From the NCBI GenBank assembly GCA_025458045.1, contig JALOTE010000007.1:1-42861 (forward strand): DNA of 42,861 bases, in the 5' to 3' direction. Made by a program: the position numbers and the translations under genes. The stretch is from Rhizobiaceae bacterium. GTDB taxonomy: Bacteria > Pseudomonadota > Alphaproteobacteria > Rhizobiales > Rhizobiaceae. The notes under the pieces are model-generated. The model saw only the letters and a program-made list of their open reading frames with translations, was not told the DNA's origin and ran no database searches. This document shows positions 24,718 through 31,417 of this stretch, in pieces (position 1 is the first letter of the stretch; each line of letters begins with the position of its first letter).

Positions 24718-24745
24718 CGGGAAATCCCGCAGGCGGAGGCGTTTC

Positions 24746-26617
24746 ATGATCGGGTCGAAAGCGTCCGGGCGCGATGGCGGCAAACGAGCCGGCGATGGAA
24801 TGGCCGATGAGGACCTGTCGGGCGCAACCCCCCTGCTCGATGGCGTCCATAGCCCTGCCGATTTGCGCCGCATGCCGGATGGCGATTTGGTGCGGCTGGC
24901 CGACGAGCTGCGCCACGAGACGATCCGCGTGGTATCGCAAACCGGCGGGCATCTCGGCTCCAGCCTCGGCGTCGTCGAACTCACCGTCGCCGTGCATGCC
25001 GTGTTTGAAACGCCGGTGGACCGTTTCATCTTCGATGTCGGACACCAGTGCTATCCGCACAAGATCCTGACCGGGCGGCGTGCCCGGATGGGGACGCTTC
25101 GTCAGGAGGGCGGGCTGTCCGGCTTCACCAAGCGCGCGGAAAGCGCCTACGACCCGTTTGGCGCGGCGCATTCCTCAACCTCGATTTCAGCCGGGCTCGG
25201 TTTTGCCGCCGCACGAGACCTCGGCCAGCCGGAAGGCGATGTGATCTGCCTGATCGGCGACAGCGCGCTGTCCTCCGGCATGGCGTTTGAAGCGTTGAAC
25301 AATCTTGGCGCGTTGAGAAAGCGCCTGTTTGTCATCGTCAACGACAATGGAATGTCGATTGCGCCCGCCGTTGGCGCGCTTGAGGCGCATCTGCGCGGGT
25401 TGGCGCGCGGCGACGCCCGGGGCAACCTGTTTGAATCGCTGGGTGCCGCCTATCACGGGCCGGTCGATGGTCATGATCTGCCGGGCCTGCTTGCATTGAT
25501 GCGCCGCCTGCGCACGGAGGCGGACGGTCCAGTCGTGATCCATGCCCTGACAACCAAGGGAAAGGGCTATGGCCCGGCCGAAGCGTCATCCTGCCGCTAT
25601 CACGGCGTCACCCCGTTTGATGCCGGCACGGGTGTGCAGCAAAAGGGATCGGCCAAGGCGCTGACGGCGGTATTTGCCGAAGCTCTGATCGCGGAAGCCA
25701 AGGCGGACCATCGCATCATAGCCGTCACGGCCGGAATGCCAACCGGCACGGGCGTTGACAAATTCGCAGCCGCGTTCCCGGATCGCGCCTTTGACACAGG
25801 GATCGCCGAACAGCATGCCGTGACATTCGCGGCCGGCGCGGCCGCGGGCGGATTGAAGCCATTTTGCGCCATCTATTCGACATTTCTCCAGCGCGGCTAC
25901 GACCAGATCGTGCATGACGTGGCGCTGCAGGGCCTGCCCGTCCGTTTCGCGATCGACCGCGCGGGCCTTGTCGGTGCCGACGGGCCGACCCATGCGGGAA
26001 CGTTCGACATCGGCTTTCTGACAGCCTTGCCGGGTTTCACCGTGATGGCGGCGGCAGATGCCACAGAACTCGCCCATATGGTCGCGACAGCGGCGGCCCA
26101 TGATGGCGGACCGATCGCCTTTCGCTATCCGCGCGCCAGTGCTGGCGGCGAAGCCGTGCCGCAGCGCGGCACTCCGCTTGAAATCGGCAAGGGCCGGATC
26201 GTCCGCACCGGCCACACCCTCGCCTTCCTGTCGCTCGGCGCGCGGCTCGGCGCGGTCACCGAAGCGGCATCCATGCTGGCGCGCCACGGAATCAACCCGA
26301 CGATAGCCGATGCCCGCTTTGCCAAGCCGCTCGACCTCGATTTGATCGAGAAGCTGGCCAACACGCATCAGGTGCTGATCACGGTCGAGGAAGGGGCGGC
26401 CGGCGGCTTCGGTGCGGCGGTCCTCAGCCACCTTGCGCTCGCCGGCTATCTGGACGGGCGGTGCGCGGTGCGCCCGCTCACGCTCCCGGACAGCTTCATT
26501 CACCAAGCCGACATGGAGATCATGTACCGCCATGCGGGCGTTTCGACGGACAGGCTGGTGCGCATGTCGATTGACGCATTGCAGAAAATGACGCGGCCCA
26601 AATTGGTCCGCATGTAA
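24746..26617 (+). CDS. dxs: 1-deoxy-D-xylulose-5-phosphate synthase
   Basis: First enzyme of the MEP isoprenoid pathway: joins pyruvate and glyceraldehyde-3-phosphate with thiamine diphosphate (ThDP), feeding carotenoids and the bacteriochlorophyll tail. At 623 residues it is of normal length. Motifs: [31 protein letters not shown], the cofactor site [16 protein letters not shown] (171-186), [10 protein letters not shown], and [15 protein letters not shown] with the catalytic Glu. The cofactor site reads GDS where ThDP enzymes usually have GDG. The ATG at 24746 follows GGCGGAGG at good spacing. Divergent from bchI with PpsR-type sites between, so probably a photosynthesis-linked copy; a second housekeeping dxs elsewhere is likely but not visible. 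Confidence 0.95.
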   Translation: MIGSKASGRDGGKRAGDGMADEDLSGATPLLDGVHSPADLRRMPDGDLVRLADELRHETIRVVSQTGGHLGSSLGVVELTVAVHAVFETPVDRFIFDVGHQCYPHKILTGRRARMGTLRQEGGLSGFTKRAESAYDPFGAAHSSTSISAGLGFAAARDLGQPEGDVICLIGDSALSSGMAFEALNNLGALRKRLFVIVNDNGMSIAPAVGALEAHLRGLARGDARGNLFESLGAAYHGPVDGHDLPGLLALMRRLRTEADGPVVIHALTTKGKGYGPAEASSCRYHGVTPFDAGTGVQQKGSAKALTAVFAEALIAEAKADHRIIAVTAGMPTGTGVDKFAAAFPDRAFDTGIAEQHAVTFAAGAAAGGLKPFCAIYSTFLQRGYDQIVHDVALQGLPVRFAIDRAGLVGADGPTHAGTFDIGFLTALPGFTVMAAADATELAHMVATAAAHDGGPIAFRYPRASAGGEAVPQRGTPLEIGKGRIVRTGHTLAFLSLGARLGAVTEAASMLARHGINPTIADARFAKPLDLDLIEKLANTHQVLITVEEGAAGGFGAAVLSHLALAGYLDGRCAVRPLTLPDSFIHQADMEIMYRHAGVSTDRLVRMSIDALQKMTRPKLVRM

Positions 26618-26733
26618 GGCCTCGTAGTCGTAGTTTGATCCATGTCATTCAATTTGCTCGCATTTCCTATACGACTAATTTCAGCCGATCCGGACCGGCC
26701 CAACTCTCGCTTTTGCACAGGGAAGGGCGTAGC

Positions 26734-27606
26734 ATGTATCACGAACGACAGACTTGGACGTCGTATGCGCCATCCGGTGCAGCGATGAACCGCCAGAACA
26801 CGCTGGACTTGGGACAGAGCCAACTCGATCAGCGACGTCGGTTTCGGGCACACTTGGCACTCGTCTTGGAGCATCATGTGCCAACGCAGCTGGAACAGAC
26901 CTATCGGGATCTCGGACGTCATCGCCTTCTGAGCGAAACGCCCGGCCGGCGGCCGCTGACGGCTGCGGAAATCGACGAACTGACGGATGCGTTTCTGGTT
27001 TCCGAACCCGGAGCCTTCATCGACGTCTTGGAGCGTCAGGGCCTGTCACGGCTGACATTCGCCGAGTTTTACCGCTGGATCATCCAGCCCGTGTCGCGGG
27101 CTCTGGGCGAAATGTGGTGCGATGACCGCACGGGCTTCCTCGCCGTGTCGATTGCAACCGAACGGCTGCGTCTGGCCGTCGACACGCTGTATCCGGATCT
27201 CGATGTTGTCACCCGCCATGCCACACGCAAGGCGCTGATCACCTGCCACGATGATTCAATGCATAATTTCGGTGCATTCCTGCTCACCAAGGCCTTCCTG
27301 TTTGCCGATTGGCTGGTCGAGACGCGCGATTGGAACGACGCTTCAGGTTCGCCGGTCGGGCTTGTCGCTCGCGCATCCTATGATTTTGTCGGCCTCTCGG
27401 TTGGTGGTTCTGGCACGGCAAAATCGGTCGAGAAAACAATCGCGGCGCTGCGCGCGCGCAGCATCAACCGGAAGCTGGTGATCGGCATCGGCGGGCCCGG
27501 TCCCTCGCTTGACCGTCAGAGCTTCGCCCGATGCGGCGCAGACTTCATTTCGATTGATGCCGTCGATGCGGTCGTGCAGGCCGAAGCGGCCATTCACCAG
27601 GCTTGA
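26734..27606 (+). CDS. B12-binding-domain protein of the AerR/PpaA type
   Basis: 290 residues from the ATG at 26734, which follows GGGAAGGG. Residues 70-160 form a helical cap-like domain with LGEMWCDDRTGFLAVSIATE, resembling the W-rich helix that contacts cobalamin or heme in AerR/PpaA/SCHIC proteins. Residues about 165-290 resemble a Rossmann B12-binding domain: ITCHDDSMHNFGAFLL with His177 as the likely ligand (D-x-x-H-x-x-G, one residue longer than D-x-H-x-x-G), FVGLSVGG, and LVIGIGGPG. AerR and PpaA modulate PpsR/CrtJ. Lying 116 bp after dxs beside PpsR-type sites, it is a candidate light- or redox-responsive partner of PpsR; that role is inferred. Followed by a strong terminator. Confidence 0.8.
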   Translation: MYHERQTWTSYAPSGAAMNRQNTLDLGQSQLDQRRRFRAHLALVLEHHVPTQLEQTYRDLGRHRLLSETPGRRPLTAAEIDELTDAFLVSEPGAFIDVLERQGLSRLTFAEFYRWIIQPVSRALGEMWCDDRTGFLAVSIATERLRLAVDTLYPDLDVVTRHATRKALITCHDDSMHNFGAFLLTKAFLFADWLVETRDWNDASGSPVGLVARASYDFVGLSVGGSGTAKSVEKTIAALRARSINRKLVIGIGGPGPSLDRQSFARCGADFISIDAVDAVVQAEAAIHQA

Positions 27607-27631
27607 TTGACGGCAACCCGGCCATCGCATG

Positions 27632-27663
27632 ACGCGTGAGGCGATGGTCTCGCGCGTTTTTTT
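27632..27663 (+). terminator. Rho-independent terminator after the B12-domain gene
   Basis: A 9-bp stem (ACGCGTGAG / CTCGCGCGT, one G-U pair, 8-base loop) is followed by a run of seven T. It closes the rightward dxs-B12-domain transcription unit. Confidence 0.9.
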
Positions 27664-27888
27664 GTCGTGCGTGGGTTTCAGATCCGATCTCTCCTGGATG
27701 GATACGGGATCGCTTTGCATCCTGATGGAATCATCGAAATGATGAAAAGCCCCCGGATCCAAGCCACCACAACGACGACAAGCATCGCTCGCCGGAGCCT
27801 TTTGTCTTTGCTTTGGCCGCTGCGGCGCGAGCAATGTCTGGGTCCGTCGGCTGCTGACCCCGGTCGCAATGGCGGGTGGGGGGGGGGG
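27664..27888. other. Intergenic region with a Val/Ile-rich leader-like reading frame
   Basis: No conserved gene is recognised in these 225 bases. On the minus strand, 27678-27785 encodes a 35-codon frame beginning MLVVVVVAWIRGLFII, with five consecutive Val codons and several Ile and Leu codons: the composition of a branched-chain leader peptide. It would be transcribed in the tRNA direction, but no ilv or leu gene lies downstream on that strand and no terminator with a T-run follows. It could be a relic, a trans-acting leader RNA or chance. An 11-G run (27878-27888) abuts the tRNA 3' end. Confidence 0.35.
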
Positions 27889-27965
27889 TGGTAGCAGGAG
27901 GCGGAATTGAACCGCCGACCTCGGGGTTATGAATCCCGCGCTCTCACCAACTGAGCTACCCTGCC
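27889..27965 (-). tRNA. tRNA-Met (CAT), elongator type
   Basis: Reading the minus strand, a full cloverleaf folds: acceptor GGCAGGG with TCCTGCT (G-U pairs at both ends), TA, D-arm GCTC...GAGC, anticodon loop TTCATAA with anticodon CAT, T-arm GGCGG-TTCAATT-CCGCC, discriminator A, and encoded CCA (27889-27891). The paired first base G1-U72 argues against initiator tRNA, which has an unpaired first position. tRNA-Ile2 with modified CAT is the alternative, but its body usually differs. The anticodon stem has an A-C mismatch at 31-39. Confidence 0.95.
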
Positions 27966-28199
27966 GCCGCGATCCGGACGCATCCGGACAGGCGGCGCTA
28001 TAGGGTGGCGGCTCTTTGCCTGTCAAGCCAAAGGCTCTTTGGACCGGGTCCCGTCATGAAATCGGCAAGTCCGACATCCCGCACGGGGCAAGCTCCGGCG
28101 TCCCATCTTGCATGCTATCTCTATGCGAACCAGAACCGGGGCGCGCGCCGTGGGGGAGGCAGGGCAATTGTGGCAGCATGGTGAATTGTCGGGGATCAT
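27966..28199. other. Intergenic region between tRNA-Met and sciP, no gene seen
   Basis: I find no supported reading frame, RNA gene or repeat here. It must hold the tRNA promoter (leftward) and part of the sciP upstream region; no clear boxes were identified by eye. Confidence 0.5.
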
Positions 28200-28214
28200 T
28201 TAGGCGTTTGTTAA
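28200..28214. promoter_or_regulatory. CtrA-like site before sciP
   Basis: TTAG-GCGTTTG-TTAA fits the CtrA consensus TTAA-N7-TTAA with one mismatch and lies 52 bp before the sciP start. CtrA controls sciP in Caulobacter; the same loop is inferred here. Confidence 0.6.
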
Positions 28215-28266
28215 ACGCTCGCGGCTAGTGTGAGCACCAGTGGTCTTTGAGTGAGTTGAGCGTACA

Positions 28267-28542
28267 ATGACCGATATGGTTCGCCCGCGGGTGAAATATG
28301 TGATCGGGCCGGATGGCAGCCCGTTGACGATTGCCGATCTGCCGCCGTCCAACACCCGCCGCTGGGTGATCCGCCGGAAAGCCGAAGTGGTGGCCGCGGT
28401 GCGCGGCGGACTGCTCAGCCTCGAGGAAGCCTGCACGCGATACGCGCTGACGGTTGAGGAATTCCTGTCCTGGCAGGCGTCGATCGACGACCATGGCCTT
28501 GCCGGCCTGCGCACAACGCGCATCCAGCACTACCGGCACTAA
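28267..28542 (+). CDS. sciP: SciP, CtrA inhibitory protein (DUF1153)
   Basis: 91-residue DUF1153 protein. Family core: PRVKYVIGPDGSPLTIADLP, then TRRWVIRRKAEVVAAVRGG, LLSLEEACTRYALTVEEFLSW and the end IDDHGLAGLRTTRIQHYR, a helix-turn-helix-like fold. In Caulobacter SciP binds CtrA at its promoters and blocks polymerase recruitment, separating S-phase and G1 gene programmes. It lies 2.3 kb from ctrA, with a CtrA-like site 52 bp before its start. The ribosome site is weak (GAGTTGAG). Nothing in the sequence looks degraded. Confidence 0.93.
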   Translation: MTDMVRPRVKYVIGPDGSPLTIADLPPSNTRRWVIRRKAEVVAAVRGGLLSLEEACTRYALTVEEFLSWQASIDDHGLAGLRTTRIQHYRH

Positions 28543-28552
28543 CCGGCAATCG

Positions 28553-28600
28553 ATGTTTTGGTGGACGGGCAGCTTGAGCGCCCTGTCCCTGTTAAAACAT
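28553..28600. terminator. Inverted repeat between converging sciP and DUF4406 genes
   Basis: Outer arms ATGTTTT (28553-28559) and AAAACAT (28594-28600) enclose a second pairing, GGACGGGC with GCCCTGTCC (one bulge). Its place between two converging genes suggests a bidirectional terminator; U-tracts are short. Confidence 0.45.
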
Positions 28601-28606
28601 GCTCAG

Positions 28607-28978
28607 TCATGCTCGAGGGATGTCATCCACCGCGAAGTAAACGGGAATTCCACGTTCCCGTGCGATCCTCACATCGTTGTCCGCCCCGGTCGACGCGCCC
28701 TCAAGTCGCAACACGCCGTCGCAATGCTGAAGCAGGCGATGAGCCGTCGGGTGCATGATCCGCTCATACGCTTCATCACCGACATGTGTCCCGCCCGCCT
28801 GACGCCAGATGGGCAATGCTGCCCATTCCCCGATCATGGGAACATGGCCCCTCTCGAAGATCGGAAGGCTCGCGCGTTCCAGGATCGCCAGATTGGCGGC
28901 CATTTTTTCCGGGTCGTCCCCGGTTCCCGAACGGTAAGGTCCTGCGATAAGGATCATCATGGGCTTGGACGTGGTCAT
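28607..28978 (-). CDS. DUF4406 domain protein (nucleoside deoxyribosyltransferase-like)
   Basis: 123 residues. The start MMILIAGPYRSGTGDDPEKM resembles the nucleotide-binding first strand and loop of the DUF4406 / nucleoside 2-deoxyribosyltransferase-like fold, and the end EGASTGADNDVRIARERGIPVYF carries the Gly-Ala-rich S-x-G-A-D-x-D block of that family. The function is not established; base exchange on nucleosides or nucleotide hydrolysis is possible. It is divergent from a DeoR-type regulator across 63 bp that hold a short palindrome, which suggests direct control by that regulator. There is no signal peptide. Confidence 0.82.
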   Translation of the reverse strand: MTTSKPMMILIAGPYRSGTGDDPEKMAANLAILERASLPIFERGHVPMIGEWAALPIWRQAGGTHVGDEAYERIMHPTAHRLLQHCDGVLRLEGASTGADNDVRIARERGIPVYFAVDDIPRA

Positions 28979-29007
28979 TGGAGCATTTTCCCGTGCTCAT
29001 TTTTTCG

Positions 29008-29021
29008 TGCATATTCATGCA
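29008..29021. promoter_or_regulatory. Possible operator between DUF4406 and DeoR genes
   Basis: TGCAT-N4-ATGCA is a palindrome, and CATGCAAT recurs about 20 bp later (29036-29043), overlapping the deoR-type start. Position between divergent genes suits binding by the DeoR-family protein. It is inferred from symmetry only. Confidence 0.45.
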
Positions 29022-29041
29022 ATATCGCGTATAAACATGCA

Positions 29042-29785
29042 ATGCTGACCGAACAGCGAAAATCGTTGCTGCTTGACCGGCTTCGCGCCGATGGAAGGCT
29101 CGTGGCGAAGGATTTGAGCCTTGAGCTCGCCGTTTCGGAGGACACGATCCGGCGCGACCTGAGGGAACTGGCCGCGGACGGCCTGCTCAAAAGGGTGCAT
29201 GGCGGGGCGTTGCCCTTGGCACCCGAACATGGCCCGCTTGTCAGGCGCGTGGGCTTGAAAACCGACGAGAAAGCACAGCTTGCCCGGTTGGCCGCCCCGC
29301 TCGTCACATCGGGATCGGTTTGCTTCGTCGATGGCGGGAGCACTCATGCCGCTCTGCTGAACGCATTGCCCGCTGAACTGGACGCGACGATCATCACGCA
29401 TAGCCCAACCATTGCCGCGGCCACAGAGCGCTTGCCCCGCGTCACCTGCATTCTCATTGGCGGAACCATATACAAGCAGTCCATGGTCGCGCTCGGAGCA
29501 AAAGCCCATGGCGCGCTTGGCGATCTCGCATTCGATGTCGCGTTCATCGGCGGCACGGCATTTGCGCCGGACCGCGGGCTGATGACTGTGGACCGCGAGG
29601 AAGCCTTGTTCAAGGCTGCGGCGGCCGAACGCGCCGCGTCGGTTGCCGTGATGCTGACGGCGGAGAAAATCGGCGCGTCAGCCCCGTTCAAGATCATGGA
29701 TGCCGCCGCGATCACCACAATGATTGTGCCGGATGTGCCTTTGCCCGACACGCTTACCGCGAGCACGGATGTCCTTCTTTCATGA
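29042..29785 (+). CDS. DeoR/GlpR-family transcriptional regulator
   Basis: 247 residues. The N-terminal helix-turn-helix, MLTEQRKSLLLDRLRADGRL then LELAVSEDTIRRDLRELAADG, is the DeoR signature, followed by GLLKRVHGGALPL. The C-terminal sugar-phosphate-sensing domain has CFVDGGSTHAALLNALP, ILIGGTIYK, DVAFIGGTAF and GLMTVDREEALFKAA. Such proteins usually repress genes for sugar-phosphate or nucleoside use and are released by the phosphorylated intermediate. The divergent DUF4406 gene is the obvious target. Start: ATG at 29042, preceded by a palindrome that may mediate autoregulation. It ends in a strong palindromic terminator. Confidence 0.93.
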   Translation: MLTEQRKSLLLDRLRADGRLVAKDLSLELAVSEDTIRRDLRELAADGLLKRVHGGALPLAPEHGPLVRRVGLKTDEKAQLARLAAPLVTSGSVCFVDGGSTHAALLNALPAELDATIITHSPTIAAATERLPRVTCILIGGTIYKQSMVALGAKAHGALGDLAFDVAFIGGTAFAPDRGLMTVDREEALFKAAAAERAASVAVMLTAEKIGASAPFKIMDAAAITTMIVPDVPLPDTLTASTDVLLS

Positions 29786-29811
29786 AAACGGGGCCGCGCG
29801 GCCCCGTTTTC
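29784..29811. terminator. Terminator after the DeoR-family gene
   Basis: A perfect 28-base palindrome built of GAAAACGGGGCCGC and its complement, overlapping the stop codon. The A-rich and T-rich ends make it usable in both directions, serving the regulator gene and the converging fliJ. Confidence 0.88.
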
Positions 29812-29832
29812 GATCAAAACAGGTCTGGCGTG

Positions 29833-30216
29833 TCAGCCGATCATCGCCGACGGGTCGGTGCGCACGGGCTCTGGTGTGGCCACGCGGCCTTCGCGCTGGT
29901 CGAGCGCTTCGGCACGGGCCAGATCACCCTCGGCCTCGGCCACTTCTTCCACCGCCACGGCGCGCTTGTCAGCCAGGTCCTGACGTGAGGCCAGCACATT
30001 GTCTCGGCGCACGCGGGCTGCCTTGGCAAAAGTGGGGTAAGCGAAATGGGCCGGGTCGGTGATCCCCGCCTTGCGCTCTTCCGATTCGATCTGGACCGTC
30101 AGGTCATCGGCCATACGGTTGAATTCTGCGATCATCAGATCAAGCTGCGCCAGACGGCGGCGCTTCTCGCGCACCGCAAATTCCTTCACGCGCACTGCGT
30201 TCTCACGCGACTTCAT
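29833..30216 (-). CDS. fliJ: Flagellar export protein FliJ-like
   Basis: 127 residues, almost entirely charged helix: MKSRENAVRVKEFAVREKRR, LAQLDLMIAEFNRMADDL, then DPAHFAYPTFAKAARVRRDN, a pattern of alphaproteobacterial FliJ proteins. FliJ is the coiled-coil stalk that couples the FliI ATPase to the flagellar export gate. Start: ATG at 30214-30216 with GGGGAG seven bases upstream; two codons further a TTG is less likely. It is divergent from ctrA, with which it shares a regulatory region containing CtrA-like sites; flagellar control by CtrA is well known. No other flagellar gene is in the window. Confidence 0.85.
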   Translation of the reverse strand: MKSRENAVRVKEFAVREKRRRLAQLDLMIAEFNRMADDLTVQIESEERKAGITDPAHFAYPTFAKAARVRRDNVLASRQDLADKRAVAVEEVAEAEGDLARAEALDQREGRVATPEPVRTDPSAMIG

Positions 30217-30608
30217 ACGCAAACTCCCCGGGGCACTTCCCCGTTACTCAACGCACCCGCCGCTTGGGGATACGCCTGACAGGGCGCACCGTTAACACTT
30301 CCTTCACGACCGACCACCACCTTATCCCTGTCAGCTTAAGCTGCGGTAAACGCCGTGGCCCGGTGTCTTCCGGCCTTGAAACACTGAGTCAAAGGAATCT
30401 GTTGGGCCGGTTTGTTAACCTGGTTTGTTAGCTTGAGTGAATTTATTTTCACCAATTGATTCAATGGGATAATTAAATTTTCTCGCCACGGCTTTTACAC
30501 CTTGATCGCCAGAATCAGATTTTGTTAACCATTGGCTGGCAAGGATTGTGACGAGACCACATCAAGCGTCGCGATCCGGCATCGGCCTGCGACGGCAAGG
30601 GGACGTAA
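30217..30608. promoter_or_regulatory. ctrA-fliJ divergent control region
   Basis: 392 bases without a gene, AT-rich near ctrA. CtrA-like pairs: TTAA-N7-TTCA at 30292-30306 and TTAA-N7-TAAA at 30336-30350; TTAACCTG at 30415 with TTAG at 30428 (off-spacing); and the half-site TTAACCAT at 30525-30532. Four GANTC (CcrM methylation) sites lie at 30386-30390, 30395-30399, 30458-30462 and 30512-30516. CtrA autoregulation and methylation-dependent timing of ctrA transcription are known in Caulobacter; their operation here is inferred. A direct repeat GTTTGTTA occurs twice (30410-30417, 30423-30430). Confidence 0.65.
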
Positions 30609-31307
30609 ATGCGGGTACTTCTGATTGAAGACGATAGCGCAACCGCACAATCGATTGAGCTCATGCTCAAATCCGAGAGCTTCAACGTCTACACGACCGA
30701 TCTCGGCGAGGAGGGCGTCGATCTCGGAAAGCTCTACGATTATGATATCATCCTGCTCGACCTGAACCTGCCTGACATGTCGGGTTACGAGGTTCTGCGC
30801 TCCCTCAGGCTCGCCAAGATCAAGACGCCGATCCTCATCCTCTCCGGCATGGCGGGCATCGAGGACAAGGTGCGCGGCCTCGGCTTCGGCGCGGATGACT
30901 ACATGACCAAGCCGTTCCACAAGGACGAACTTGTCGCACGCATCCACGCCATTGTGCGCCGTTCCAAGGGGCATGCACAGTCCGTCATCCAGTGCGGCGA
31001 ACTGGTGGTGAACCTTGACGCCAAAACCGTTGAGATCGGTGGCCAGCGCGTGCATCTGACCGGCAAGGAATACCAGATGCTGGAGCTGCTCGCACTGCGC
31101 AAAGGCACTACGCTGACCAAGGAAATGTTCCTCAACCACCTCTATGGCGGGATGGACGAGCCGGAACTGAAGATCATCGACGTCTTCATCTGCAAGCTGC
31201 GCAAAAAACTCGACCTCGCGTCCGGCGGTGACAATTACATCGAAACCGTCTGGGGCCGCGGCTACGTGCTGCGCGATCCGGATCCGGCCAGCAACCGCGC
31301 CGCCTGA
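30609..31307 (+). CDS. ctrA: Cell-cycle response regulator CtrA
   Basis: 232-residue OmpR-type regulator, the master cell-cycle transcription factor of Alphaproteobacteria. The receiver domain carries the acid pair IEDD, phospho-acceptor Asp51 in [12 protein letters not shown] and Lys in [14 protein letters not shown]. The DNA-binding domain includes [40 protein letters not shown] and RKKLD...[12 protein letters not shown]. It ends in Ala-Ala, the C-terminal feature needed for ClpXP degradation in Caulobacter. The ATG at 30609 follows AAGGGGA. Neighbours sciP, chpT and eipA are all parts of the CtrA circuit. A hairpin terminator follows at 31326. Confidence 0.98.
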   Translation: MRVLLIEDDSATAQSIELMLKSESFNVYTTDLGEEGVDLGKLYDYDIILLDLNLPDMSGYEVLRSLRLAKIKTPILILSGMAGIEDKVRGLGFGADDYMTKPFHKDELVARIHAIVRRSKGHAQSVIQCGELVVNLDAKTVEIGGQRVHLTGKEYQMLELLALRKGTTLTKEMFLNHLYGGMDEPELKIIDVFICKLRKKLDLASGGDNYIETVWGRGYVLRDPDPASNRAA

Positions 31308-31325
31308 GATTTGATCAGACCATGC

Positions 31326-31353
31326 AAAAAGCCGCCTCACAGGCGGCTTTTTT
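31326..31353. terminator. Terminator between ctrA and the pseudo-receiver gene
   Basis: A 12-bp stem (AAAAAGCCGCCT / AGGCGGCTTTTT) with a CAC loop followed by T. The A-run on the other side makes it bidirectional for the two converging genes. Confidence 0.95.
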
Positions 31354-31417
31354 GTTGATTGGCAACTCCCGCTCACGGGTCCGCACAGACGGCAGGCCGC
31401 CACCTGTGTTGACCGCT

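Noticed and set aside
25586-26533. Leftward 315-codon frame antisense to dxs
   Set aside because: It is the shadow of a strongly conserved dxs gene; no family features.
26618-26733. A PpsR site directly before the B12-domain gene
   Set aside because: TGT at 26643 has no ACA at the required distance; no TGT-N12-ACA occurs in the gap.
27889-27965. Genomic-island attachment site at the tRNA-Met gene
   Set aside because: No integrase, no direct repeat of the tRNA 3' end and no mobile genes are seen on either side.
30415-30431. CtrA site TTAACC...TTAG before ctrA
   Set aside because: The half-sites are nine bases apart rather than seven, so it is not counted as a full site, although a half-site may still bind.
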